Assembly (NCBI GenBank): GCA_017616705.1
Contig: JAFZXQ010000029.1
Span: forward strand, 1 to 8,493
Length of the DNA stretch: 8,493 nt
Source: Clostridia bacterium
GTDB lineage: Bacteria > Bacillota > Clostridia > Christensenellales > UBA1242
Direction: 5' to 3'
Part shown: positions 1 to 6,235 of the stretch, one piece after another
How positions within the stretch are numbered: the first letter of the stretch is position 1
Layout of the letters: every line of letters begins with the position of its first letter
Notes under the pieces: model-generated
What the model was told of the DNA's origin: nothing
The model's input: only the letters and a program-made list of their open reading frames with translations
The model's database searches: none
Made by a program: the position numbers and the translations under genes

Positions 1-173
1 CCATTAGAAAAGTTATCAAACTCTTCATCTTCAGGATTTTCGGTCATCTTATGCTTTTTAATTGAGCTTAAGAAATTATTAATTGAATACTTTTTTTTAG
101 GAACAAAAACATAAGCGTTGTCATCAGCGCTAGAATTATTATTAGTTATGTTCCCGTTTTGTTTTATATCCAT
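1..173 (-). CDS. N-terminal fragment of an unrecognised protein (runs off the left edge)
   Basis: The reading frame opens with ATG at 173 and stays open for 57 codons to the window edge, so only the N-terminus is visible and the gene is partial. The peptide begins MDIKQNGNITNNNSSADD, an Asn/Ser/Asp-rich and probably disordered stretch. A basic patch follows (VPKKKYS, residues 24-30), then KKHK (39-42), then an acidic segment (ENPEDEEFD, 45-53). I see no signal peptide or membrane segment in this part. The start is supported by a strong promoter (200-228) and a purine-rich AAGGGAAAG at 183-191, although the AGGG core lies rather far from the ATG. The upstream terminator and this promoter make it a separate transcription unit from the topoisomerase operon. 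I do not recognise the family, and a soluble or membrane protein with a disordered N-terminal tail are both possible. Confidence 0.7.
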   Translation of the reverse strand, partial: MDIKQNGNITNNNSSADDNAYVFVPKKKYSINNFLSSIKKHKMTENPEDEEFDNFSN

Positions 174-199
174 CAACTAATACTTTCCCTTATAAAAAT

Positions 200-228
200 A
201 GTATAACAAAATTTGAAAAAGCGGTCAA
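200..228 (-). promoter_or_regulatory. Sigma-A-type promoter for the left-edge gene
   Basis: On the minus strand a -35 box TTGACC (223-228) and a -10 box TATACT (200-205) are separated by exactly 17 bp. Both match the sigma-70/sigma-A consensus at five of six positions. Transcription would start near 193, giving a leader of about 20 nt that contains the AAGGGAAAG ribosome-binding sequence before the ATG at 173. The -35 box begins only a few bases after the T-tract of the upstream terminator, so one unit ends where the next begins. Confidence 0.78.
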
Positions 229-230
229 AC

Positions 231-261
231 AAAAAAGCAAACTATTAACAATAGTTTGCTT
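231..261 (-). terminator. Rho-independent terminator of the topoisomerase / 74-aa operon
   Basis: The arms 235-246 and 250-261 are perfect reverse complements (12 bp) with a 3-nt loop. On the minus strand the stem closes with GCTT and runs into six T residues (231-236). It starts 6 nt beyond the stop codon of the 74-residue gene. The T-tract follows only on the minus strand, so it should act on transcripts from the right. The upper stem is AT-rich, so it may be of moderate strength. Confidence 0.85.
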
Positions 262-267
262 ATAATG

Positions 268-492
268 TTATTTGTTATTTCCCTTTTCTTCATTACCTGC
301 CCTTAGTTCATCTTCAATCGCCCTAATATTTGAAATAAACCTATTTTTTAAAACTTCAAACATAGCATATTTCTCAGGTTGCGTTTTTTGATCAGTTTTC
401 TTTAAATCTTCTTCAACATCACCAAGTTTAACATAAAGGTAATCTAAATAGATTTCAAGTTGTTTATTATGATCATCAATAAACTTTGACAT
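268..492 (-). CDS. Small charged helical protein of unknown function (74 aa)
   Basis: I do not recognise this protein. It is short, soluble and highly charged, with no signal peptide or membrane segment. Residues from about 5 to 65 show regularly spaced hydrophobic positions among Glu, Lys and Asp (for example LEIYLDYLYVKLGDVEEDL, then a second helix around FEVLKNRFISNIRAIEDEL). This suggests a two-helix hairpin or coiled coil. The tail (GNEEKGNNK) is hydrophilic. Evidence that it is a real gene: a GTGAGG ribosome-binding site at 501-506 lies 8 nt before the ATG, a consensus-like promoter lies just upstream (514-542), and an intrinsic terminator lies just downstream (231-261). It sits 60 bp after the topoisomerase A-subunit gene with no terminator between them, so it could also be read from the topoisomerase promoter. 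A link to topoisomerase function is only inferred from position. Confidence 0.8.
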   Translation of the reverse strand: MSKFIDDHNKQLEIYLDYLYVKLGDVEEDLKKTDQKTQPEKYAMFEVLKNRFISNIRAIEDELRAGNEEKGNNK

Positions 493-513
493 AATGAATA
501 CCTCACTAATAAA

Positions 514-542
514 ATTTTACAATAATATCAAATGATAGTCAA
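514..542 (-). promoter_or_regulatory. Internal promoter for the 74-aa gene
   Basis: On the minus strand a -35 box TTGACT (537-542) and a -10 box TAAAAT (514-519) are separated by 17 bp. The predicted start near 507 lies just ahead of the GTGAGG ribosome-binding site (501-506). The spacer contains a short inverted repeat, TATCA-AA-TGATA (526-537), and the 9-mer AATATCAAA occurs twice (524-532 and 541-549). Both could be chance in such AT-rich DNA. The promoter would let this small gene be expressed independently of the upstream topoisomerase genes. Confidence 0.65.
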
Positions 543-552
543 TATCAAAATG

Positions 553-3087
553 CTAAATTTCTTCTAATTTTCTTTGATAAGCGTTAGTTAGTGTTAAGTT
601 TTCAGTGCTTAATTTTTTGCCTTTGCTTCCCCTAGTATCTTCAACAATTGCGCCTTGGCTTATTGCATTATATTCGCCTTCACTAGAGCAAACAACAACT
701 TCACAACCCTGGCTTTCAACAAATGCTCCAACAATCTGGCTTCCGGTTGAACTTGGTTTTAAGTCATAAAGTTTAACGCCCTTTCTATATCTTGCGGTTT
801 CATCAACTTCGGCGATATTAACGCGCTTTGCGTAAGCCTTATCTGTTACCGCTATAATATTAGCATCTTTATTAATTTGGCCAATGAAGACAACTTCATC
901 ACCATCATTAAGGTTAATTCCCTTAACGCCTCCTGAAATTCTGCCTTGTTCAGGAACATCACTCTTGCTTGCATTTAAAACCATTCCTAGTTTTGTTACT
1001 ATGCAAATATTAGTGTTGTCTTTATCATATTCAATGTTAACTACATAATCGCCGTCTTTCATCTTAATTGCTTGATAAGCAGATTTTAAAAGATTATATT
1101 CGCTGATTTTAGTTTTCTTAATCATTCCGTCATGAGTTAAGAATAATAAGTAACCTTCTTTAACCGGATCAGTTAATTCCATAACAAAGATTGGAAGTTC
1201 TTTACTTGAAGCGTCAGTAATATCGCTAAGCTTTGCGCCTTTATCTTTCCATTTAGCATCAGGAATTTCATTAACGAGAATCTTATATGCGTTTCCAACG
1301 TCAGTAAAGATTAAAACTTGTTTATCTGTTGACGTTCTAACAAGCTCTGTAAACACTTCGTTTAAATTGCTTCTTTCACCAAATGTTTTAGTTGCATTAG
1401 CAAAATATTTAGCACTCATTCTCTTAACAAAACCATTTTTGCTTATTGAAACAATAGTTTCTTCAACAGGAACGCTTGTGTCACTAGCAGGAATATTAAA
1501 CTCATCAATTGTTTCAAGAATTTCAGTTCTTCTTGCGTCTTTATATTTTTTCTTAATTTCAAGCATTTCTTCTTTAACAATATCAAATTGCATCTTCTTA
1601 CTTGCTAAAACTTGAGTTAAATATTCAATCTTCTTCTTAAGTTCTGCTAACTCTGTTTCAAGTTTATAAATTTCAAGACTAGTAAGACGCGCAAGCCTAA
1701 GGTCAAGAATTGCTTGGGCCTGTTTCTCGCTAAGATCAAATCTTATTCTAAGGTTGGCTTTAGCAACGCTAGTGTTTTCACTAGTTTTAATAATCTTAAC
1801 AACTTCATCAATGTTTCTAACTGCAATAAGCAAGCCCTCTAAAATATGTGCCCTATCTTTTGCTTCTTCTAGCTCAAACTTTGACCTACGATAAATAACT
1901 AATCTTTGGTAATCAGTGTAGTAAGCTAAAATGTCAAGAAGCCCCATTTGTTGTGGCCTGCCGTCAGCAATAGCAACCATGTTAATACCAAAAGAAACCT
2001 CAAGTTGAGTGTTTTTAAACAAGCAGTTTAAAATCTTAATTGGGTCATAATCTTTCTTAACCCTAATAACAGCGCGCATACCCTGCCTATCACTTTCATC
2101 CGCAATCTCGCTAATTCCAGCAAGTTCATCTTTCTTTAAATCTCTAAGTTCTAGAATTCTTTGAAGAAGCGCTGATTTATTAACCTGATAAGGAAGTTCA
2201 TCAATAACAATATTCTTTTTATCATTATCGCCCGTTTCAATATGAACCTTTGCGCGTAAGATAACTTTTCCCTTACCCGTTTCATAAGCCTTAGCTAGTT
2301 CGTCACCAGCAATTAAGTAGCCCCCAGTCGGAAAATCTGGACCTTTAACCTTTTTCATCATTTCTTTTAAGGTTATGTTAGGGTTATCAATATAAGCAAT
2401 GGCTCCGTCAATTGCTTCGCCAAGGTTATGAGTTGGAATATTTGTTGCAAGCCCAACGGCAATTCCGCTTGCTCCGTTAACAAGCAAGTTAGGAAAACGG
2501 CAAGGCAACGTTACCGGCTCTTTAAGGCTATCATCAAAGTTAAGCGTCCAGGCAACCGTTTCCTTTTCAAGATCTCTTAAAATTTCAAGAGCAAGAGGCG
2601 CCATTCTAGCCTCAGTATAACGCATTGCAGCAGCATCATCACCATCAACTGAACCAAAGTTACCATGGCCATCAACAAGGCAGGCTCTCATGTTAAAGTT
2701 TTGAGCTAGCCTAACCATTGCGTCATAAACGCTTGTGTCACCATGTGGGTGATATTTACCTAAACATTCACCAACAATTCTTGCTGATTTTTTATGAGGT
2801 TTGTCAGGAGTTATTCCAAGTTCATTTAGCGTAAAAAGAATTCGGCGTTGAACAGGTTTTAAGCCGTCTTCAACTCTTGGTAATGCTCTATCTAAGATAA
2901 CGTGCTCTGAATAAGGAAGCATGCTATCATGCATAACATTTTCAATAGGCTTATAATAAAGGTCTTTAGCTAAAACAACCTCACCCTTATTTTTCTTTTT
3001 AGGCTTTTTCTCTTCGCCTTTTTCGCTTGAAGTTTCTTCGTTGTTAACTTCTTCGTTGTCTAATTCGTTGTCATCAAATTCGCTCAT
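553..3087 (-). CDS. parC: Type IIA DNA topoisomerase subunit A (ParC/GyrA family; topoisomerase IV-like)
   Basis: This is the DNA-breaking and rejoining subunit of an ATP-dependent type IIA topoisomerase, working as an A2B2 complex with the product of the upstream gene. At 844 residues it is normal for GyrA or ParC. Residues 1-42 are a disordered acidic extension ending in a Lys-rich patch (KKPKKKNK, 27-34). The winged-helix/tower core spans about 43-540, with RALPRVEDGLKPVQRR (67-82), the quinolone-pocket helix GKYHPHGDTSVYD (110-122) and AAAMRYTEAR (152-161), which carries the catalytic Arg156-Tyr157. A coiled-coil gate occupies about 400-520. The C-terminal propeller (about 542-840) has repeat motifs such as GFVKR, GNAYKI, GMIKK and GMVLN. 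The place in its first blade where gyrase carries the GyrA box (QRRGGKG) reads NATKTFGERS (564-573), so supercoiling is doubtful. That gap and the LYYKPIENVMHDSMLPYSEHVILDRALP-type N-terminus, which I recall from the second topoisomerase pair of Clostridia, favour topoisomerase IV over gyrase, though many annotations would call it gyrA. An 8-nt gap from subunit B contains its ribosome-binding site. Confidence 0.93.
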   Translation of the reverse strand: MSEFDDNELDNEEVNNEETSSEKGEEKKPKKKNKGEVVLAKDLYYKPIENVMHDSMLPYSEHVILDRALPRVEDGLKPVQRRILFTLNELGITPDKPHKKSARIVGECLGKYHPHGDTSVYDAMVRLAQNFNMRACLVDGHGNFGSVDGDDAAAMRYTEARMAPLALEILRDLEKETVAWTLNFDDSLKEPVTLPCRFPNLLVNGASGIAVGLATNIPTHNLGEAIDGAIAYIDNPNITLKEMMKKVKGPDFPTGGYLIAGDELAKAYETGKGKVILRAKVHIETGDNDKKNIVIDELPYQVNKSALLQRILELRDLKKDELAGISEIADESDRQGMRAVIRVKKDYDPIKILNCLFKNTQLEVSFGINMVAIADGRPQQMGLLDILAYYTDYQRLVIYRRSKFELEEAKDRAHILEGLLIAVRNIDEVVKIIKTSENTSVAKANLRIRFDLSEKQAQAILDLRLARLTSLEIYKLETELAELKKKIEYLTQVLASKKMQFDIVKEEMLEIKKKYKDARRTEILETIDEFNIPASDTSVPVEETIVSISKNGFVKRMSAKYFANATKTFGERSNLNEVFTELVRTSTDKQVLIFTDVGNAYKILVNEIPDAKWKDKGAKLSDITDASSKELPIFVMELTDPVKEGYLLFLTHDGMIKKTKISEYNLLKSAYQAIKMKDGDYVVNIEYDKDNTNICIVTKLGMVLNASKSDVPEQGRISGGVKGINLNDGDEVVFIGQINKDANIIAVTDKAYAKRVNIAEVDETARYRKGVKLYDLKPSSTGSQIVGAFVESQGCEVVVCSSEGEYNAISQGAIVEDTRGSKGKKLSTENLTLTNAYQRKLEEI

Positions 3088-3098
3088 ATTTTCTCCTA
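3088..3098 (-). promoter_or_regulatory. Stop codon fused to Shine-Dalgarno at the subunit B / subunit A junction
   Basis: On the minus strand this junction reads TAGGAGAAAATATG. The TAG stop of subunit B (3096-3098) supplies the first bases of the AGGAG Shine-Dalgarno (3093-3097), which sits 5 nt before the ATG of subunit A. A ribosome finishing subunit B therefore halts on the initiation site of subunit A. This favours translational coupling and balanced subunit production, and it fixes the subunit A start. Confidence 0.85.
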
Positions 3099-5063
3099 TT
3101 TACCAGCAGCAGTTGGTTTGAAATTATCAACCTTATTAAAGTCAGCATTTTCAGTTATGTAGGCTTTTCTTGCATCAATGTTATCGCCCATTAAAACTGT
3201 TATCATTTTTTCTGCTTCAGCAGCATCTTCAATTGAAACTCTAATAAGAGAACGTGCATCTGGGTTAAGCGTTGTGTCCCACAACTGGTCGTTGCTCATT
3301 TCGCCCAAACCTTTATATCTTTGAATCCCATAACCCTTACCAACTCTTTCAATAGCGGCATCAAGCTCGTTATCGCTGTAAACATATTCTTCAACGTCTT
3401 TCTTATAAACTTTATAAAGCGGAGGCATTCCAATATAAACATGGCCCTCGGTTATAAGTTCACGCATATATCTATAGAAGAAAGTTAAAAGAATTGCTCT
3501 AATATGGGCGCCATCTTGGTCAGCATCTGCTAAGATTATAACTTTATGATATTTTAAGTTCGCAAGGTTAAAATCTTCGCCAATTCCGGCATTAAGCGCG
3601 GTTATAATCGTTCTAAATTCTTCGTTTTGAAGAACTTGGTCAATCCTTTTCTTTTCAACGTTTAGTGGCTTTCCTCTTAATGGTAAAACCGCTTGGAAAA
3701 ACCTATCTCTTGCCTGCTTTGCTGTTCCGCCGGCTGAGTTTCCTTCAACTATAAATAACTCGTTGTTTTCAACATTTTTACCCGTGCAGGAAGCAAGTTT
3801 ACCAACAAGTGGCGCGCCGTCAAGAGCGTTCTTTTGCCTAGTTATTTCTTTGGCTTTTCTTGCGGCTTCCCTAACTTTTGCTGCCCCTTCAGCCTTAGAT
3901 AAAATTTGGCTTAAAATCTTTCCGGTTTTATTAGAACTAAAATATTCAACTAGGCCATCACTAATAACGCCTTCAACTGCGTTTTTGGCTTCAGGGTTTC
4001 CTAGTTTTGTTTTAGTTTGACCTTCAAACTGAACGTTTTTCATTTTAACAATTAAAACGGCAGTTAAGCCTTCTTTAAAGTCATCGCCAATATAGTTGGC
4101 GTCTTTATCTTTAAGCGCACCTGTTTTTCTTGCAAGATCGTTAAAAACTCTTGTTAGGGCGCTACGTAAACCAACTTCGTGAGTTCCGCCTTCAGTTGTT
4201 GGAATGTTATTAACATAACTGAAAACGTTATCAGTATAAGAATCGGTATGCTCAATAGCAACGGCAACCTTGATTCCGTTTCTTTCGCCTTCAATATAAA
4301 TAGGCTTGTCATAAAGAACGGTTTTGCTTTCGTTCATAAATTTAACGAAGTCAACAATTCCACCTTCATATTTAAAAGTAACGCATCTTTGGCTTTCTTC
4401 AATATTTTTTCTATTATCAATAAAAACAATTTCAACGCCTTTATTTAAGAAGGCTAATTCCCTAAGTTTTTTAAGGATTGTTTCATGCTCATATTCAACA
4501 GTTTCAAAAATAGTATCATCAGCAAGATAAGTTACCTTTGTTCCACTTTTAATTGCCTTTCCAACTTCTGTTAGCGGAGCAACTGGAACACCACCATGAA
4601 CTTTGCCATTTTTAGTTATTGTTTCAAAGCGCATTGAATATTTCTTTCCGCCCCTGCAAACTTCAACAACTAACCATTTTGAAAGCGCGTTAACAACGCT
4701 CGCGCCAACGCCATGAAGACCGCCTGAATAAGCATAGTTTTCATTGTTAAACTTACCACCAGCATGAAGTTTAGTATAAACAACTTCAACAGCGCTTATT
4801 TTGAGCGTTGGGTGAATATCAACAGGAATTCCTCTTCCGTTATCTTCAACTGTTACTGAACCATCAGCATTAAGTGAAACAATAATTCTATCGCAATAGC
4901 CGTTTGCGGCTTCGTCAATAGCATTATCAACAAGCTCCCAAATAAGATGGTGAAGACCTTTTGGGCCTGTTGTTCCAATATACATTCCTGGTCTTAATCT
5001 AACGGCATCAAGCCCTTCAAGAACTTGTATGTCTTTTGCATCATAACTTTTGTGTTCTGCCAT
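3096..5063 (-). CDS. parE: Type IIA DNA topoisomerase subunit B (ParE/GyrB family; ATPase subunit)
   Basis: This is the ATP-hydrolysing partner of the A subunit; dimerisation on ATP binding drives DNA strand passage. The 655 residues are typical of Gram-positive GyrB/ParE, without the insert seen in proteobacterial GyrB. The GHKL ATPase domain (about 1-225) has ELVDNAIDE with Glu43 and Asn47, EDNGRGIP (73-80) and the ATP-lid segment GGLHGVGAS (114-122). The transducer domain carries the QTK loop (349-351). The TOPRIM domain begins at ELFIVEGNSAGG (435-446) with metal-binding Glu440; the DxD pair is Asp513/Asp515 in DADQDGAH. QRYKGLGEM (581-589) lies near the C-terminus. Residue 442 is Asn where the family normally has Asp (EGDSAGG), equivalent to E. 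coli GyrB Asp426. The start is supported by AAGGGG (5069-5074), 5 nt before the ATG, and a promoter at 5086-5114. Its position immediately upstream of subunit A is the usual B-then-A order. Whether the enzyme is gyrase or topoisomerase IV rests on the partner's missing GyrA box. Confidence 0.94.
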   Translation of the reverse strand: MAEHKSYDAKDIQVLEGLDAVRLRPGMYIGTTGPKGLHHLIWELVDNAIDEAANGYCDRIIVSLNADGSVTVEDNGRGIPVDIHPTLKISAVEVVYTKLHAGGKFNNENYAYSGGLHGVGASVVNALSKWLVVEVCRGGKKYSMRFETITKNGKVHGGVPVAPLTEVGKAIKSGTKVTYLADDTIFETVEYEHETILKKLRELAFLNKGVEIVFIDNRKNIEESQRCVTFKYEGGIVDFVKFMNESKTVLYDKPIYIEGERNGIKVAVAIEHTDSYTDNVFSYVNNIPTTEGGTHEVGLRSALTRVFNDLARKTGALKDKDANYIGDDFKEGLTAVLIVKMKNVQFEGQTKTKLGNPEAKNAVEGVISDGLVEYFSSNKTGKILSQILSKAEGAAKVREAARKAKEITRQKNALDGAPLVGKLASCTGKNVENNELFIVEGNSAGGTAKQARDRFFQAVLPLRGKPLNVEKKRIDQVLQNEEFRTIITALNAGIGEDFNLANLKYHKVIILADADQDGAHIRAILLTFFYRYMRELITEGHVYIGMPPLYKVYKKDVEEYVYSDNELDAAIERVGKGYGIQRYKGLGEMSNDQLWDTTLNPDARSLIRVSIEDAAEAEKMITVLMGDNIDARKAYITENADFNKVDNFKPTAAGK

Positions 5064-5085
5064 AATAACCCCTTTTTCTTGGTTT

Positions 5086-5114
5086 ATTATATCAAAATTA
5101 AAAATTTAAGGCAA
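5086..5114 (-). promoter_or_regulatory. Promoter of the topoisomerase operon
   Basis: On the minus strand a perfect -10 box TATAAT (5086-5091) lies 17 bp from a partial -35 box TTGCCT (5109-5114). Transcription would start near 5079, just ahead of the AAGGGG ribosome-binding site (5069-5074) of subunit B. The -35 box falls on one arm of a perfect palindrome (5110-5124), so a DNA-binding regulator could act here. I found no convincing plus-strand promoter for the divergent murG gene in the same spacer. A TAAAAT at 5165-5170 is too close to the murG start to leave a ribosome-binding site in the transcript. Confidence 0.72.
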
Positions 5115-5124
5115 TTAAATTGCC
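5110..5124. repeat. Perfect 15-bp palindrome in the divergent promoter region (operator candidate)
   Basis: GGCAATTAAATTGCC consists of perfect 7-bp arms around one central base. It lies in the 122-bp spacer between the topoisomerase operon and murG and covers five of the six bases of the topoisomerase -35 box. Its position suits a dimeric repressor. As RNA it could only form a 5-bp stem with a 5-nt loop followed by CTATTTTT on the plus strand, a weak terminator at best, and no plus-strand gene lies upstream to need one. The operator role is inference. Confidence 0.5.
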
Positions 5125-5175
5125 CTATTTTTCTAGCAAAAATCAAGTTTTTTATTTTTTTGCATAAAATAAATT

Positions 5176-5181
5176 AGAGGG
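5176..5181 (+). promoter_or_regulatory. Shine-Dalgarno site of murG
   Basis: AGAGGG is followed by TTTT and then the ATG at 5186. The 4-nt spacing is short, but the purine core is strong. It is the only good site near an in-frame start and agrees with the conserved N-terminal glycine-rich loop beginning at residue 7. Confidence 0.8.
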
Positions 5182-5185
5182 TTTT

Positions 5186-6235
5186 ATGAACACAATTGTT
5201 TTAACTGGTGGCGGAACGGCAGGTCACGTTACCCCAAACTTAAACATTATTCCAAAATTAAAAAAGCATTTTGACAAAATCTATTATATTGGTTCTTGTG
5301 AAATTGAAGAAAAAATTATTAAACCAACAGGGATCCCCTTTTATAAAATTAGTTCAACCAAACTAATTAGGGGTAAATTTTTTGCTAACCTTGCTATTCC
5401 TTTTAAATTAAATAAAGCAATCAAAGAAGCAAAAGTAATTTTAAAAGAAATTAAACCTGATGTTGTTTTTTCTAAAGGTGGGTTTGTTAGCGTTCCCGTT
5501 GTTTTTGCGGCTAATGCGCTAAATATTCCTATCGTTTGTCATGAAAGCGACCTAAGCCTTGGTTTAGCAAACAGAATTTGCGCCAGAAAAGCAAAAACAA
5601 TTTGCACAACTTTCCCCTTAACAAGCGAAAAAGGCGGAGAAAAATTTGTTTGCTCAGGAAGCCCTGTTAACCTTGATTTGCTTAACATTCCTGTTACCGA
5701 AGCGAAAACCAAATTAAAAATAAAAACAAGTTTGCCAATCTTACTTGTAACCGGCGGAAGCCTTGGAAGCGCCGCCATTAACAACGTTGTTTTTGAGGCG
5801 TTAAATGAATTAACGAAAAAGTATTATGTTATTCATGTAACCGGCAAAGGCAATACTAAAAATATTAACTTGCCTAACTATTTACAAATTGAATATGCTA
5901 ATAACCTTCCACTTCTCATTTGCGCTTCTAGTGTTGTTGTCTCACGCGCAGGCTCTAACACAATTTTTGAACTAGCCCTAGCAAATAAACCAATGCTTTT
6001 AATTCCACTTCCTAAAGGAGCAAGCCGAGGCGACCAGGTTGAAAATGCCAACTATTTTAAGAGCAAAAATATTGCTAATGTTTTACTTCAGGAAAATCTA
6101 AATAAAAGCTCACTCATAAATGAAATTGATAAAACTTACAACCAAAGAGAAGATTTAATTAAAGCAATAAAAAAATTCAACCCCAAAAGTGGGGTTGATA
6201 AAATAGTTTACGAAATAATTAAAGCAAAACGCTAG
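5186..6235 (+). CDS. murG: MurG-type UDP-GlcNAc : lipid I N-acetylglucosaminyltransferase
   Basis: MurG transfers GlcNAc from UDP-GlcNAc to undecaprenyl-diphospho-MurNAc-pentapeptide (lipid I), making lipid II on the inner face of the membrane. The 349 residues match the family length and show the GT-B two-domain layout. The N-terminal domain has the glycine-rich loop TGGGTAGHVTPN (7-18, with the family His at 14), SKGGFVSVPVV (96-106) and CHESDLSLGLANR (118-130). The C-terminal domain has a second glycine-rich loop TGGSLGS (189-195), the donor-site stretch SRAGSNTIFELA (253-264, Glu262) and GDQVENANYF (282-291). The GGGTAGHVTPN form resembles the MurG variant found as a second copy in some Firmicutes. 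No division or cell-wall (dcw) neighbours are present, so it may be an extra paralogue or a relocated single copy. The gene stands alone on the plus strand. Its last codons contain the terminator of the opposite operon, and its TAG stop overlaps the stop of the converging gene. Confidence 0.92.
   Translation: MNTIVLTGGGTAGHVTPNLNIIPKLKKHFDKIYYIGSCEIEEKIIKPTGIPFYKISSTKLIRGKFFANLAIPFKLNKAIKEAKVILKEIKPDVVFSKGGFVSVPVVFAANALNIPIVCHESDLSLGLANRICARKAKTICTTFPLTSEKGGEKFVCSGSPVNLDLLNIPVTEAKTKLKIKTSLPILLVTGGSLGSAAINNVVFEALNELTKKYYVIHVTGKGNTKNINLPNYLQIEYANNLPLLICASSVVVSRAGSNTIFELALANKPMLLIPLPKGASRGDQVENANYFKSKNIANVLLQENLNKSSLINEIDKTYNQREDLIKAIKKFNPKSGVDKIVYEIIKAKR
6169..6198 (-). terminator. Terminator of the DUF1538/PII operon, embedded in the murG coding sequence
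   Basis: The arms 6177-6185 and 6190-6198 form a perfect 9-bp stem with a 4-nt loop and a run of four G-C pairs. On the minus strand the stem is followed by A and then seven T residues (6169-6175), the classical intrinsic terminator pattern. It lies 34 bp beyond the stop codon of the last PII-like gene and wholly inside murG, where it encodes the residues around FNPKSGVDK. No T-tract follows on the plus strand, so it should not terminate murG itself. Confidence 0.88.

Noticed and set aside
524..549. Direct repeat AATATCAAA (two copies) and short palindrome TATCAAATGATA in the 74-aa gene promoter
   Set aside because: The repeats are short and the region is extremely AT-rich, so chance is a sufficient explanation. 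They are mentioned in the promoter entry but not scored as an operator.
2722..2736. Thr at the E. coli GyrA Ser83 position (HGDTSVYD) as a quinolone-resistance change in subunit A
   Set aside because: Thr is the wild-type residue here in many bacteria, including clostridia, and the Asp87 equivalent is intact. It is not evidence of resistance.
4179..4448. Plus-strand open frames within the two topoisomerase genes, for example this one of 89 codons
   Set aside because: They lie fully opposite strongly conserved topoisomerase domains. I saw no convincing promoter for them or any recognisable protein motif, so they are shadows of the real genes.
5110..5133. GGCAATTAAATTGCC followed by CTATTTTT as a plus-strand terminator
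   Set aside because: No plus-strand gene lies upstream, the RNA stem would be only 5 bp, and the T-tract is interrupted. A DNA-level operator is the better reading.
5142..5170. Plus-strand promoter for murG with TAAAAT as -10 box
   Set aside because: No -35 box lies at the right distance, and transcription would begin at or inside the Shine-Dalgarno. The real murG promoter is not identified.
5539..5784. Minus-strand open frame opposite murG
   Set aside because: It overlaps the conserved glycosyltransferase motifs on the other strand and its translation has no recognisable features.
6177..6198. Hairpin at the end of murG as murG's own terminator
   Set aside because: It lies before the murG stop codon and has no T-tract on the plus strand. 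The T-tract is on the minus side, so it serves the converging operon.
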